From Macrothele yani (taxonomy: Eukaryota > Arthropoda > Arachnida > Araneae > Macrothelidae): a stretch of DNA of 64,000 nt. Under the pieces are notes generated by a model. The model saw nothing but the letters and a program-made list of their open reading frames with translations, had not been told where the DNA came from and made no database searches. The translations under genes and the position numbers were made by a program. Positions 35,108-45,478 of the stretch are shown here, one piece after another. The DNA lies in the NCBI GenBank assembly GCA_039090855.1, contig CM077034.1:224147331-224211330 (forward strand). Direction: 5' to 3'. Within the stretch, counting starts at the first letter, position 1. Each line of letters begins with the position of its first letter.

Positions 35108-35709
35108 GCGGACGGACGGACAAAGCTGGGGCATATACGCTTCTTCAACCTACGGTTGGAAAGCGTAGAAAAGGTAATCAACACATATTCTGTTTTTACA
35201 AGATAATTAGTACTAATTGATGTTCTGTTTCATGCAGTTTAAGATACTGAAATCATTATTTAAGAAGCTAAAGCCTTGAGAAAAAAATCAATTGTACATT
35301 TCTCGCAATTTTAAAGTACGCTTAAATTTTGATGCTACATATCGAAGTCTAATATCTACGAACTATGTATTTAATATGCACAGTAAATGTGTACGTGTTA
35401 TAGCATTTTTGATAATTAATTCGCAATTAAAAGTATTATACATAATTTAAATGTCACTGAAAGAAACAGAACATGGCTGCTTACGTATTCTATTATGAAC
35501 ACTAGCTTAATTTGCATGTTTCATTCGAAAGGCTTCCTCGATTTAGCGAATTCCGCGGTTTTACGTACAAAACTGTTTGTCCCCTGAAGTTCGTTAAACC
35601 GAGGTTTGACTGTATTCAGAAGTAATGAAAGCTTTTGCATTTGTAGCGAAAGTTCCTTTTCCCACTTTTAAGTTCATCTCTATATATAACAGACTGTGTG
35701 TGTGTGTCT

Positions 35710-35805
35710 GTCGGTCGGATTTCACATAAAATTAGGCGATATAGAGCGATGAAATTTGTGATGAAGGTACCTTTAGACATCTGGTGTACCTCGAAGCGAT
35801 TTTTT
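35710..35805 (+). repeat. Subterminal repeat of the Helitron, inverted copy at 39884-39970
   Basis: GTCGGTCGGATTTCACATA, GGCGATATAGAGCGA and TGAAGGTACCT are repeated in reverse complement at 39884-39970, giving an inverted pair of about 90 bp about 4 kb apart within the Helitron. Confidence 0.8.
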
Positions 35806-35829
35806 TTATTTGAATTTGATTTTTAGTTA

Positions 35830-37253
35830 CACTGACGGAAAAAAATCCCAAAACCACGAAAAAATAGTTGTAGAAGAATGAAATGGCGGCGATACATTTG
35901 TATAGGTAACATATTTAATCGATTAAGGTTTCAAGATCACAGCTTAATGTAAGCGCGAGAAGAGCCCTTTTAAATGCGAAATGCTGGTACATTAATAACC
36001 GGTGTAACCGCCAGAATGTTGAATGCAAGCACGCAAACGTTCATGCATTGTGTCGTACAGGTGCTGGATGTCAGTTTGTGGGATGGAGTTCCATGCCTGT
36101 TGCACTTGGTCGGTCAATACAGGGACGGTTAATGCTGGTTGGGGGAGACGCGGGAGTTGTCGTCCAATGATGTCCCATACGTGCTCGATTGGTGAAAGAT
36201 CTGGTGATCTAGAAGGCCACGACAACATGTCGACACTCTGTAGAGCATTTGGGTTACAACAGCGGTATGCGGGCGAGCGTTATCCTGTTGGAAAACACCC
36301 CCTGGAATGCTGTTCATGAATGGTAGCACAACAGGTTGAATCACCAGACCGACGTACAACTGTGCCGTCAGGGTGCGTGGGGTAACCACGAGAGTGCTCC
36401 TGCTGTCATAGAAAATTGCTCCCCAGACCATAACTCCAGGTGTAGGTCCAGTGTGTCTCGGCCGCAGACAGGTTGGTTGCAGGCGCTCACCTGGCCTCCT
36501 TCTATCCAACACACGGCCATCACTGGCACCCAGGCAGAACCGGCTTTCATCAGAAAACACAACAGATCTCCATTCCGTCCTCCAATGAGCTCTAGCTTGG
36601 CACTACTGACGTCGCAAACGGCAGTGGTTGGGAGTAAGTGGAATGCACGCTACAGGGCGTCTGGCTCGGAGCTGTCCTTCAAGTAACTGATTTGTAACAG
36701 TTCGTTGTGTCGCTGTGGTGGCAACTGCAGCTCGAATTGCTGCCGCAGACGCGGTACGATGCGCCACGGCCATACGCCGTACACGGCGGTCTTCCCTCTC
36801 AGTAGTGCCACGTGGCCGACCGGAACCTGGTCTTCTTGAGGCAGTACCTTCCCTTGACCACCGCTGCCAACAATCATGCACAGTGGCTACATTCCTGCCA
36901 AGTCGTTCTGCAATATTGCGGAAAGAAAATCCACCTTCTCGTAGCCCTATTACACGACCTCGTTCAAACTCCGTGAGCTGTTGATAATGGCTTCTTCGTC
37001 TTCTTAAAGGCATTCTTGACTAACATCAACACACTACGTCGAATCTCAACGATAACTAACGCTCACGAACGTTACAGCGCGTATTTACAGCAAACCTGCT
37101 TTGCATGTTCCGAGGGGCGCTACTAGCGCCACACGTATGCGCCGAGCGCGAAATATGCATAGACGTCATCTTACAGATGTACTCTCACCGCCTACCAACT
37201 GTCGTTTGTCTAATACAACCCCTTCTTGGTGTTGGGATTTTTTTCCGTCAGTG
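35830..37253 (-). mobile_element. Tc1-like element B, copy 1 (nested in the Helitron)
   Basis: Inverted ends begin CACTGACGGAAAAAAATCCC and are flanked by TA (35828-35829 and 37254-37255). It is 1424 bp long and the same family as 42280-43712, in opposite orientation. Confidence 0.97.
35992..37013 (-). pseudogene. Tc1-B1 transposase (DD34E), nonsense and frameshift
   Basis: The start MPLRRRRSHYQQLTEFERG at 37013 leads into a helix-turn-helix pair (FRNIAERLGRNVATVHDCW; RRPGSGRPRG linker). A TAG replaces a Trp codon directly after LRLRRQ or RRQ near 36603. The frame then continues through MFSDESRFCL (first D), GVMVWGAI and FQQDNARPHTA (second D). A one-base deletion near 36258 shifts the frame, and the rest reads RSPDLSPIEHVW (E) to GGYTGY at 35992. 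All three catalytic residues survive. Compared with copy 2 it has lost function by different mutations, so the two copies decayed independently. Confidence 0.93.
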
Positions 37254-37255
37254 TA

Positions 37256-37427
37256 TTTAATGTTACACGTTTCTACCCAATCTAAATGTGTCTTCCCGCT
37301 TTGTTGACATCAACCTGATCACACCGAATGTTAAGGCGTGCAGAAAAGTAGTTCACCATAAATTTTAGGCGTTTCTTTCTTAGAATTCCGTTACGACTAT
37401 TTTCATTCGTAAATACATTTATTACGC
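37256..37427. other. Helitron interior, no gene
   Basis: This is unique Helitron sequence between Tc1-B1 and the 270-bp array; nothing was recognised. Confidence 0.5.
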
Positions 37428-39733
37428 CCTTTTTTGTAAGCGTTGTTTGCCAATTGTATTATGACCTTGAGGGCGGAGAAGAAAAAAAAGAAAATAGAAC
37501 GTTGTTTTTCAATCTGCGTTATTAATTCAAAAGTGTCATACGTCAGAAGGTCATCATACTGTGACGACGTTGTGAGCTAGAAAATAGAACGTTGTTTTAA
37601 TGCAATTCTAAAGAAATGGCTCGAATTTATCGTGAACTACTTATCTTCGCGTTGGGGGTGATCAGGTTGCATGTAAAGAAAGCGGAAAGGCGCATGTTTT
37701 TTGTTAAGCGTTATTTGCCAATTGTATTATGACCTTGAGGGCGGAGAAGAAAAAAAAAGGAAATAGAACGTTGTTTTTCAATCTCCGTTATTAATTCAAA
37801 AGTGTCATAAGGCCTACGTCAGAAGGTCATCATACTGTGTGACGACGTTGTGAGCTAGAAAATAGAACGTTGTTTTAACGTAATTTTAAAGAAATGGCTC
37901 AAATTTATCGTGAACTACTTATCTTCGCGTTGGGTGTGATCAGGTTGCATGTAAAGAAAGCGGAAAGGCACATGTTTTTTGTTAAGCGTTATTTGCCAGT
38001 TGTATTATGACCTTGAGGGCGGAGAAGAAAAAAAGAAAATAGAACGTTGTTTTTCAATCTCCGTTATTAATTCAAAAGTGTCATACTTCAGAAGGTCATC
38101 ATACTGTGTGACGACGTTGTGAGCTAGAAAATAGAACGTTGTTTTAACGTAATTCTAAAGAAATGGCTCAAATTTATCGTGAACTACTTATCTTCGCGTT
38201 GGGTGTGATCAGGTTGCATGTAAAGAAAGCGGAAAGGCACATGTTTTTTGTTAAGCGTTATTTGCCAGTTGTATTATGACCTTGAGGGCGGAGAAGAAAA
38301 AAGAAAATAGAACGTTGTTTTTCAATCTCCGTTATTAAAGCAGAAGTGTCATACGTCAGAAGGTCATCATACTGTGTGACGACGTTGTGAGCTAGAAAAT
38401 AGAACGTTGTTTTAACGTAATTCTAAAGAAATGGCTCAAATTTATCGTGAACTACTTATCTTCGCGTTGGGTGTGATCAGGTTGCATGTAAAGAAAGCGG
38501 AAAGGCACATGTTTTTGTCAAGCGTTATTTGCCAGTTCTATTATGACCTTGAGGGCGGAGAAGAAAAAAAAGAAAATAGAACGTTGTTTTTCAATCTCCG
38601 TTATTAATTCAAAAGTGTCATACGTCAGAAGGTCATCATACTGTGTGACGACGTTGTGAGCTAGAAAATAGAACGTTGTTTTAACGTAATTCTAAAGAAA
38701 TGGCTCAAATTTATCGTGAACTACTTATCTTCGCGTTGGGTGTGATCAGGTTGCATGTAAAGAAAGCGGAAAGGCACATGTTTTTTGTTAAGCGTTATTT
38801 GCCAGTTGTATTATGACCTTGAGGGCGGAGAAGAAAAAAAAAGAAAATAGAACGTTGTTTTTCAATCTCCGTTATTAAAGCAGAAGTGTCATACGTCAGA
38901 AGGTCATCATACTGTGTGACGACGTTGTGAGCTAGAAAATAGAACGTTGTTTTAACGTAATTCTAAAAAAAGAAATGGCTCAAATTTATCGTGAACTACT
39001 TATCTTCGCGCCTTCTCGTTGGATGTGATCAGGTTGCATGCAAAGAAAGCGGAAAGGCACATAGCGTTGTTTGCCAATTATATTATGACCTTGAGGGCGG
39101 AGAAGGAAAAAAAAAGAAAATAGAACGTTGTTTTTTAATCTCCGTTATTAATTCAAAAGTGTCATACGTCAGAAGGTCATCATACTGTGTGACGACGTTG
39201 TGAGCTAGAAAATAGAACGTTGTTTTAACGTAATTCTAAAGAAATGGCTCAAATTTATCGTGAACTACTTTTCTTCGCGTTGGGTGTGATCGATCAGGTT
39301 GCATGTAAAGAAAGCGGAAAGGCACATATTTTTTGTTAAGCGTTATTTGCCAGTTGTATTATGACCTTGAGGGCGGAGAAGAAAAAAAAGAAAATAGAAC
39401 GTTGTTTTTCAATCTCCGTTATTAAAGCAGAAGTGTCATACGTCAGAAGGTCATCATACTGTGTGACGACGTTGTGAGCTAGAAAATAGAACGTTGTTTT
39501 AACGTAATTCTAAAAAAGAAATGGCTCAAATTTATCGTGAACTACTTATCTTCGCGCCTTCTCGTTGGATGTGATCAGGTTGCATGCAAAGAAAGCGGAA
39601 AGGCACATAGCGTTGTTTGCCAATTATATTATGACCTTGAGGGCGGAGAAGGAAAAAAAAAAGAAAATAGAACGTTGTTTTTTAATCTCCGTTATTAATT
39701 CAAAAGTGTCATACGTCAGAAGGTCATCATACT
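37428..39733 (+). repeat. 270-bp tandem array in the Helitron, about 9 copies
   Basis: The anchor ATGACCTTGAGGGCGGAGAA recurs every 268-279 bp. Each unit contains AAAATAGAACGTTGTTTT twice, so the unit is itself an old internal duplication. From the fourth copy on, units alternate between TATTAAAGCAGAAG and TATTAATTCAAAAG, giving a dimer of about 545 bp. The last two dimers also share CGCGCCTTCTCGTTGGATG. Confidence 0.95.
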
Positions 39734-39884
39734 ATGCTTCAACCTACCAGAAAGAAACAATGTGTAAGAAGAACACAAAGAATGGATAGAGAAAATCAAA
39801 GAAGGAGAAGAGAAAAAGAAACAGCAGAAGAACGAGAAAAAAAGCTGGAACAAGATAGGATTTCCACAAGGAGTTTCGAGGTAC
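39734..39884 (+). pseudogene. Helitron N-terminal-type coding fragment
   Basis: The frame reads KKQCVRRTQRMDRENQRRR, then EKETAEEREKKLEQDRIS. Arg/Glu-rich coiled stretches with an ETxEER..RLEQDR pattern are common near the start of Helitron Rep/helicase-like proteins. It is only about 50 codons and merges into the inverted subterminal repeat. It is a fragment without any Rep or helicase motif; the call is by resemblance. Confidence 0.4.
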
Positions 39885-39889
39885 ACCAG

Positions 39890-40083
39890 AAGATGTGTAC
39901 AGGTACCTTCATAACAAATTTCGTCGCTCTAGGTCGCCTAATTCTATGTGAAATCCGACCGACACAGCATTCTGAGTTGTTTGGATGGACAGTATACACT
40001 CGACCGAGTGCATCACTGGACCTGATTCCTGGGTGGTCATGTTCGTCAATTCTCTGTACGTACATCCTATCTTTAAGCCACAC
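39890..40083 (-). pseudogene. Helitron helicase-type coding fragment on the opposite strand
   Basis: The frame reads WLKDRMYVQRIDEHDHPG, then ALGRVYTVHPNNSECC, RISHRIRRPRATKF. GRVYTVHPNNxE followed by a R-P-T-like motif is a hallmark of the region between the Rep and helicase domains of animal Helitrons. Some joints are missing, so it is an internally deleted piece. It runs opposite to the fragment at 39734, which shows rearrangement within the element. Confidence 0.6.
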
Positions 40084-40090
40084 CAGAATG

Positions 40091-40326
40091 TGGGAATGAG
40101 GAAGTCCTCGCTACAAGAATAAAGTACTTTTCATCTCAATCAATTTCATTGCATAAGCCTTCTGCTTTCAAACTTTTTGAATTATTTACATTGGACATGA
40201 CAACTACTAAATTATTCAAATACATTTTTTAACCTAATATTCTATTCCAGGAAGTTGTACTACAAAGTTGTATAAACCTTGATGTACCAGTCTTAATTTA
40301 ATTGCCGATACAGCTTTTACTTTATA
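40091..40326. other. Helitron interior, AT-rich
   Basis: No coding potential was recognised; it precedes the Tc1-C insertion. Confidence 0.5.
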
Positions 40327-41851
40327 CACTGCTGGACAATTGCTAAGGACGGATCATAAACGGCTATATAACGCATAAAAAAGTAAGTGTGATTGGATGC
40401 CAAGTGAAATAAAATAATGTCAGAATGCCAGGACATTACAAGAAAGACAATTTACTGTGCTCTGAAATCCAGAAGGCTTTGGAACGTGTTCAAGGGACAA
40501 ACATTGTGCACAATACGTAAACGTGAAAAAAATGCAATTACCGTCCGCAGGCGTTCCGGCGTAAGATGTCAATACGGGATATGGCCACCATGGAGGGCGA
40601 TGCAAGATTCCACACGTCGTGTCATGCTTTGCACAACATTATCAAGCAGCTGTTGGGGTAATTTATCCCATTCCTCTGTCAGTGCACGGATGAGGGTGTC
40701 CTCGTTTATTGGAGGGCATTGGCGACCAGCAAGACTCCTCCCCAAAGCATCCCACACATTTTCAATGGGATTCAGATGTGGAGAACGTGCTGGCCATACG
40801 AGGCGTTGAATATCCTCGCTCTCAAGACACTTCTGGACAGCGACTGTTCGATGACATGTTGCGTTGTCGTCCATGAAAATGAATCTATCACCGACAGCAC
40901 CACGGAACATGCGAACATGAGGTAGCAGAACATCATTAATGTATCGTTGGCCAGTCATAGTCCCAGTTGGAAGCACATAGAGGGACGTACGGCCATTGAT
41001 CATGATGCCAGCCCATACCATGACACTACATGTCGGATATCGGTCCCTTTCCTGTATGTTTGCTGGACAATATGCAGTACCACTATCACGCCAGATCAGT
41101 TGTCGTCGACAATCAGACGATAGACTGTATCTACTCTCATCTGAGAAGAGGACAGCAGACCAGTCGTTATCAGTCCAATTGCGATGTTGATGGCACCATT
41201 GCAAACGGGCGGTACGGTGACGTCTGGACAATGGGATGCACACAACAGGACGGCGGGCGTATAGTCATCCTTCATGCAAACGTCTGGCGACAGTTTTTCG
41301 GGAGATCCGCTTGCCAGTAGCAGCCATAAACTGATATGCTACCTCACTAGCTGTGCTGCGCCGGTGTCTTTTTGTTGATAGCACTATGTACCGATCTTCT
41401 GCAGGTGTCGTACTGCGAACACGACCTCCCCCGTGACGTTTGCTATACTCTCCATTTGTTTGAAATGATTTCCAAAGCCTTGAAACAACACTGTGGCTGA
41501 CGTCGAACTCCCTGGCAACATCTGTTATTTTTCGCCCTTCTTCAATCTTGCCAATAATACGGCCGCGCGTAAAATCATCTAGGTGATGTCGGGAAGACAT
41601 ACTGAAAATTGCAAGTTCGTCAATTGATTCTTTCCCTTTCAACTTTGCGTTTGAACAACAACGGTCAATACGCGTCAAATCCTTTATATCTCTTATCAGC
41701 GCTATGACGTCACGAACAAGTTCGGCAATCCAAAATTTGCATACGCACAACACGTCTTACTGTATCCCGCACTTATGCTAATTTCCACATTTTCCTGCCT
41801 TCCATTTCATGGTTGCTATTGTCATCCGTCCTTAGCAATTGTCCGGCAGTG
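40327..41851 (-). mobile_element. Tc1-like element C (nested in the Helitron, just before its 3' hairpin)
   Basis: Inverted ends CACTGCTGGACAATTGC and (complement of the right) CACTGCCGGACAATTGC continue into TAAGGACGGAT. The left flank is TA (40325-40326). The right flank is TG, a probable later change. The element is 1525 bp long and ends 11 bp before the Helitron hairpin. Confidence 0.93.
40569..41600 (-). pseudogene. Tc1-C transposase (DD34E), single in-frame stop
   Basis: The start MSSRHHLDDFTRGRIIG is at 41600, with a helix-turn-helix region (ITDVAREFDVSHSVVSRLW). One TGA (41265-41267) follows RRLHEG. The same frame then continues to GGHIPY at 40569. Catalytic motifs are intact: LFSDESRYSL, FMDDNATCH and HLNPIENVW, with 34 residues between the second D and the E. 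The D of the common SPDLNPIE motif is H, which is not catalytic. Apart from this one stop the 343-codon frame is open, so the element died recently. It belongs to a different Tc1 lineage from A and B. Confidence 0.93.
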
Positions 41852-41862
41852 TGCTATCACTA

Positions 41863-41891
41863 ACCCGTCAACGATGGGTACAACAGGCTAG
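41863..41891 (+). terminator. Helitron 3' hairpin and CTAG end
   Basis: ACCCGTC, a loop AAC, and GATGGGT form a 7-bp stem with one G-T pair. After ACAACAGG comes the terminal CTAG. In Helitrons such a hairpin is thought to mark the rolling-circle stop. Confidence 0.8.
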
Positions 41892-42279
41892 TTCCTGAAT
41901 ATTTATAGGTCATCCAAGCTTTTCTATTTGCTGTGCTTTTGACAGGAAGCTTTTTTACATTTTTAAAACATCTTCGTTGTAAGGACTTTCCAATCACCAT
42001 TAGTTCTCACTTGCATCCATGTTCGTGACTACGAGAGCTGTAATTCGTGGTTTGGATAACTTTCCTCCTCCACACTTTTCTCCCCTAAATTTCAAAGTTT
42101 GATTTGGTGTCATTTTGTAGAACAATCCTGCTTCATCAGCATTAAAAATGCTCCTTTCTTCATGGAGGCCAGCTGTTTGAGACCACACTTCTTCTTTCCA
42201 CTCTATAACAGAAGTTGAAACACTTGAGGATTCTCCTACAATTGTACCACAAGAAATGTTATAATGTTTCTTAAATCTA

Positions 42280-43712
42280 CACTGACGGGAAAAAAAAAAA
42301 TCCCAACACCAAGAAGGGGTTGTGTTAGATAAACGACAGTTGGTAGGCGGTGAGAGTACATCTGTGAGATGACGTCTGTGCACATTTCGTGCTCGGCCAT
42401 ACGCATACGTGTGGCGCTAGTAGCGCCCCTCGGAACATGTAAAGCAGGTTTGCTGTAAATACGCGCTGTAACGTTCGTGAGCGTTACTTATCGTTGAGAT
42501 TCGACGTAGTGTGTTGATGTTAGTCAAGAATGCCTTTAAGAAGACGAAGCCATTATCTACAGCTCACGGAGTTTGAACGAGGTCGTGTAATAGGGCTACG
42601 AGAAGGTGGATTTTCTTTCCGCAATATTGCAGAACGACGTGGCAGGAATGTAGCCACTGTGCATGATTGTTGGCAGCGGTGGTCAAGGGAAGCTACTGCC
42701 TCAAGAAGACCGGGTTCTGTCCGGCCACGTGGCACTACTGAGAGGGAAGACCGCCGTGTACGGCGTATGGCCGTGGCGCATCGTACCGCGTCTGCGGCAG
42801 CAATTCGAGCTGCAGTTGCCACCACAGTGACACAACGAACTGTTACAAATCGGTTACTTGAAGGACAGCTCCGAGCCAGACGCCCTGTAGCGTGTATTCC
42901 ACTTACTCCAAACCACTGCCGTTTGCGACGTCAGTGGTGTCAAGCTAGAGCTCACTGGAGGATGGAGTGGAGATCTGTTGTGTTTTCTGGTGAAAGCCGG
43001 TTCTGCCTGGATGCCAGTGATGGCCGTGTGTTGGTTAGAAGGAGGCCAGGTGAGCGCCTGCAACCAACCTGTCTGCGGCCGAGACACACTGGACCTACAC
43101 CTGGAGTTATGGTCTGGGGAGCAATTTCCTATGACAGCAGGAGCACTTTCGTGGTTATCCCACGCACCCTGACGGCACAGTTGTACGTCGGTCTGGTGAT
43201 TCAACCTGTAGTGCTGCCATTCATGAACAGCATTCCAGGGGGTGTTTTCTAACAGGATAACGCTCACCCGTATACCGCTGTTGTAACCCAACATGCTCTA
43301 CAGAGTGTCGACATGTTGCCGTGGCCTGCTAGATCACCAGATCTTTCACCAATCGAGCACTTATGGGACATCATTGGACGACAACTCCAGCGTCACCCTC
43401 ATCCAGCATTAACCGTCCCTGTATTGACCGACCAAGTGCAACAGGCATGGAAATCCATCCCACAAATTGACATCCAGCACCTGTACGACACAATGCATGA
43501 ACGTTTGCGTGCTTGCATTCAACATTCTGGCGGTTACACCGGTTATTAATGTGCCAGCATTTCACATTTAAAATGGCTCTTCTCGCGCTTACAATATGCT
43601 GTGATCTTGAAACCTTAATCGATTAAATATGTTACCTATACAAATGTATTGCCGCCATTTCATTCCTCTACAACTATTTTTTCGTGGTGTTGGGATTTTT
43701 TTTCTGTTAGTG
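42280..43712 (+). mobile_element. Tc1-like element B, copy 2 (inserted in the Tigger gene)
   Basis: TA flanks both sides (42278-42279 and 43713-43714). The inverted ends match copy 1. Removing it and one TA restores the Tigger frame across GWLHRFKK. It is 1433 bp long. Confidence 0.97.
42530..43549 (+). pseudogene. Tc1-B2 transposase, single stop and lost first catalytic Asp
   Basis: The start MPLRRRSHYLQLTEFERG is at 42530. The frame is open through the helix-turn-helix domain and VVFSGESRFCL, where the first catalytic D is G. A TAA at 43250-43252 replaces a Gln codon just before QDNAHPYTA (second D). The same frame continues through RSPDLSPIEHLW (E) to GGYTGY at 43549. So the copy carries one nonsense codon plus one missense at the active site and is otherwise full length. 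Copy 1 retains the D at this site. Confidence 0.95.
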
Positions 43713-43840
43713 TATGTAGCCATCCATTCGAGCATACAAAACTTGCTTCTCCCAGAGACTGCAAATTCTTCGAACTTAGTTTTCAACATTAAGTCCACTT
43801 ACAGGAAGGTTTCGGTTCCGTTGGACTGTAAACCATTTTA

Positions 43841-45140
43841 TTGGGTTGTCGGAAAAGTCATGACGTATTTTGGCACCCGATGGCGGTTGGGTGGTTTTGG
43901 AAGTACTAGAGGCATGCGCAGCTCTGTTATCGCTATTGCATTCGACAGGTGTTGGTTCTAGCTGCAGTCTAAAGGGAATAGTGAGCGATTTGTTTGATTT
44001 GCGGAGATTTGACATCAAGTTGAAGATGGAAGACCAAACTGTGCATTTTCGCCATATTTTACGGTTTTACTTCCGTAAAGGGAAGAACGCGCGTCAAGCT
44101 TGTGAAAAGTTGCTTAAAGTGTACGGTGATAATGCTCTACAAGAACGTTAGTGCCAGCGGTGGTTCGCAAAATTCCGTGCTGGTGATTTTGACCTCAACG
44201 TTGCTCCTCGGTCGGGGAGGCCCACCGAGGTTGATGAAGACCAAATCAAGGCATTGATCGAGTCAAACCCACGTTACACGACACGAGAGATTGCAGACAC
44301 AATCCATCATTCAAGCGTTCACGACCACCTGAAGAAGCTGGGATACGTAAGCAAGCTCGATGTGTGGGTTCCTCATGAACTCAAAGAAGCTCAATTGACG
44401 GCGCGTGTAAACATCTGCGATATGCTCATTAAACGTGAGGAAGACGATCCTTTTTTGAAGCGACTGATAAATGGTGACGAAAAGTGGATTGTGTACAACA
44501 ATGTGCTGCACAAACGGTCTTGGTCCCGACGTGCTGCTTCGCCTCAAACGACAACCAAAGCAGACATTCATCTGCGGAAGGTTCTGGTCTCAGTGTGGTG
44601 GGGTTTTAAAGGTGTCGTGTTTTTCGAGCTCCTACCACGGAACCAAACAATCAATTCGAATGTGTACTGTCGGCAATTGGACAGTTTGAACGAATCCATC
44701 ATCCAGAAACTTCCAGAGCTCGTTCATCGTAAAGGTGTCGTGTTCCATCACGACAACGCGAGACCACACACAACGCGAGACCACACACAAGTTTGATCAC
44801 CAGCCAAAAATGATTGGAGCTTGGGTGGGATGTGTTGCCACACCCAACATACTCGCCTGACCTTGCGCCGTCAGACTTCCACTTGTTTCGCTCTCTTCAA
44901 CAGTGCTTGCGAGGTATAACGTTCAATTCAGATTGAGGCTGTAAATCAGCACCTTGTACAGTTTTTCGCCACGAAAGACAGGTCCTTCTATGAACGAGGC
45001 ATTCTGCAGCTCATGAAAGATGGCAAAAGGTTATCGAACAAAACAGGCATTATATCATTGATTGATCTTTGTTCTTTCTATCAATAAATGACCTTTGCAA
45101 AACATGGCTAAAATACGTCATGACTTTTCCGACAACACGA
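43841..45140 (+). mobile_element. mariner element 2 (inserted in the Tigger gene)
   Basis: Inverted ends share GTTGTCGGAAAAGTCATGAC and continue into GTATTTT. TA flanks both sides (43839-43840 and 45141-45142). It is 1300 bp long. Removing it and one TA joins ENVDEAL to LKWFTVQRN in the Tigger gene. Confidence 0.97.
44026..45065 (+). pseudogene. mariner transposase 2 (DD34D type), broken
   Basis: The start MEDQTVHFRHILRFYFRKG is at 44026. A TAG near 44149 interrupts before CQRWFAKFRAGDFDL. The frame goes on with RSGRPTEVDEDQIKALI, YTTREIADTIHHS and NGDEKWIVYNN (first D), then FHHDNARPHT (second D). A 17-bp tandem duplication (44757-44773 and 44774-44790) then shifts the frame. [16 protein letters not shown] (third D) is found downstream in another frame. 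The usual end NRHYIID is at about 45065. The frame is SETMAR-like in its motifs and all three Asp codons are present, but the gene is non-functional. Confidence 0.93.
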
Positions 45141-45295
45141 TAGAAGCGCTTCGTCAACATTCTCTTGTTCTGCCGAGAAGTGGTATTGCCGCGGAATCGA
45201 AGGAGTGCCAGGCAGATGGCTAAAGACGGTGCAACACGATGGCATATACTTTGAATGCTAGTCAGCTTTCGTCGTAAAGGTACGTATGAAGACAT

Positions 45296-45478
45296 ACTGA
45301 TTCAAATATTGCAAAACTTTTGACTTATCCTCTGTATTTTGTTAACTCAGTAATTTTACATTTTCAATACAATGATGTGCTCCGGTTTGATATTTACGTA
45401 AATGAACTTCAGCGGATAATTGTGCCTTACTGATGGTTTTCTTTTTTATTTTTTCCCCTGAGCAGGAAGAATGTGTTT
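45296..45478. other. Spacer before the 129-bp array
   Basis: Unique AT-rich sequence; the upstream end of the Tigger element should lie here, but no CAGTCAAAC-type end was found. Confidence 0.4.

Larger units (their letters stand above)
32959..35612. mobile_element. Tigger-type non-autonomous element (MITE) carrying a SINE and a Tc1
   Basis: The ends are CAGTCAAACC at 32959 and its complement at 35612, flanked by TA (32957-32958 and 35613-35614). Subterminal GCGATTTTACGTAC and GCGGTTTTACGTAC match between the ends. No transposase of its own is seen. It is inserted in the reading frame of the split Tigger gene, just before the NCSAH motif. Internal content is the SINE with Tc1-A and a three-copy 150-bp repeat. 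Confidence 0.85.
35677..41891 (+). mobile_element. Non-autonomous Helitron carrying an internal array and two Tc1 elements
   Basis: The 5' end is TCTCTATATATAACAG after an A (35676). The 3' end is CTAG (41888-41891) followed by T (41892), with a 7-bp hairpin 8 bp upstream. This matches the Helitron rules TC...CTRR, a 3' hairpin, insertion between A and T, and no target duplication. Both ends interrupt the Tigger gene, whose coding continues on either side. After removing Tc1-B1 and Tc1-C, about 3.3 kb remains, 2.3 kb of it the 270-bp array. Helitron-protein fragments at 39734-40083 support the call. Confidence 0.85.
32631..45295 (-). pseudogene. Tigger (pogo-type) transposase gene split by four nested insertions
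   Basis: Five minus-strand pieces read in gene order. 45295-45143 is a weak N-terminus ending ENVDEAL. 43838-43715 has KWFTVQRNRNLPVSG. 42277-41892 has RFKKHYNISCGTIVGESS, NADEAGLFYKM (first catalytic D), VIGKS and RKAWMT. 35676-35615 has WEKELSLQMQKL. 32956-32631 has NNCSAHHD, IFLPP and MDQGVIRSL (third D). Joining across the mariner, the Tc1, the Helitron and the MITE continues the same protein, with small indels at the Helitron and near 43800. The second catalytic D of the usual DNC motif is N here. Tigger transposases have a CENP-B-like DNA-binding N-terminus and a DDD core. The gene is dead and is the oldest layer of this region. Its own outer inverted repeats were not found. Confidence 0.85.
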
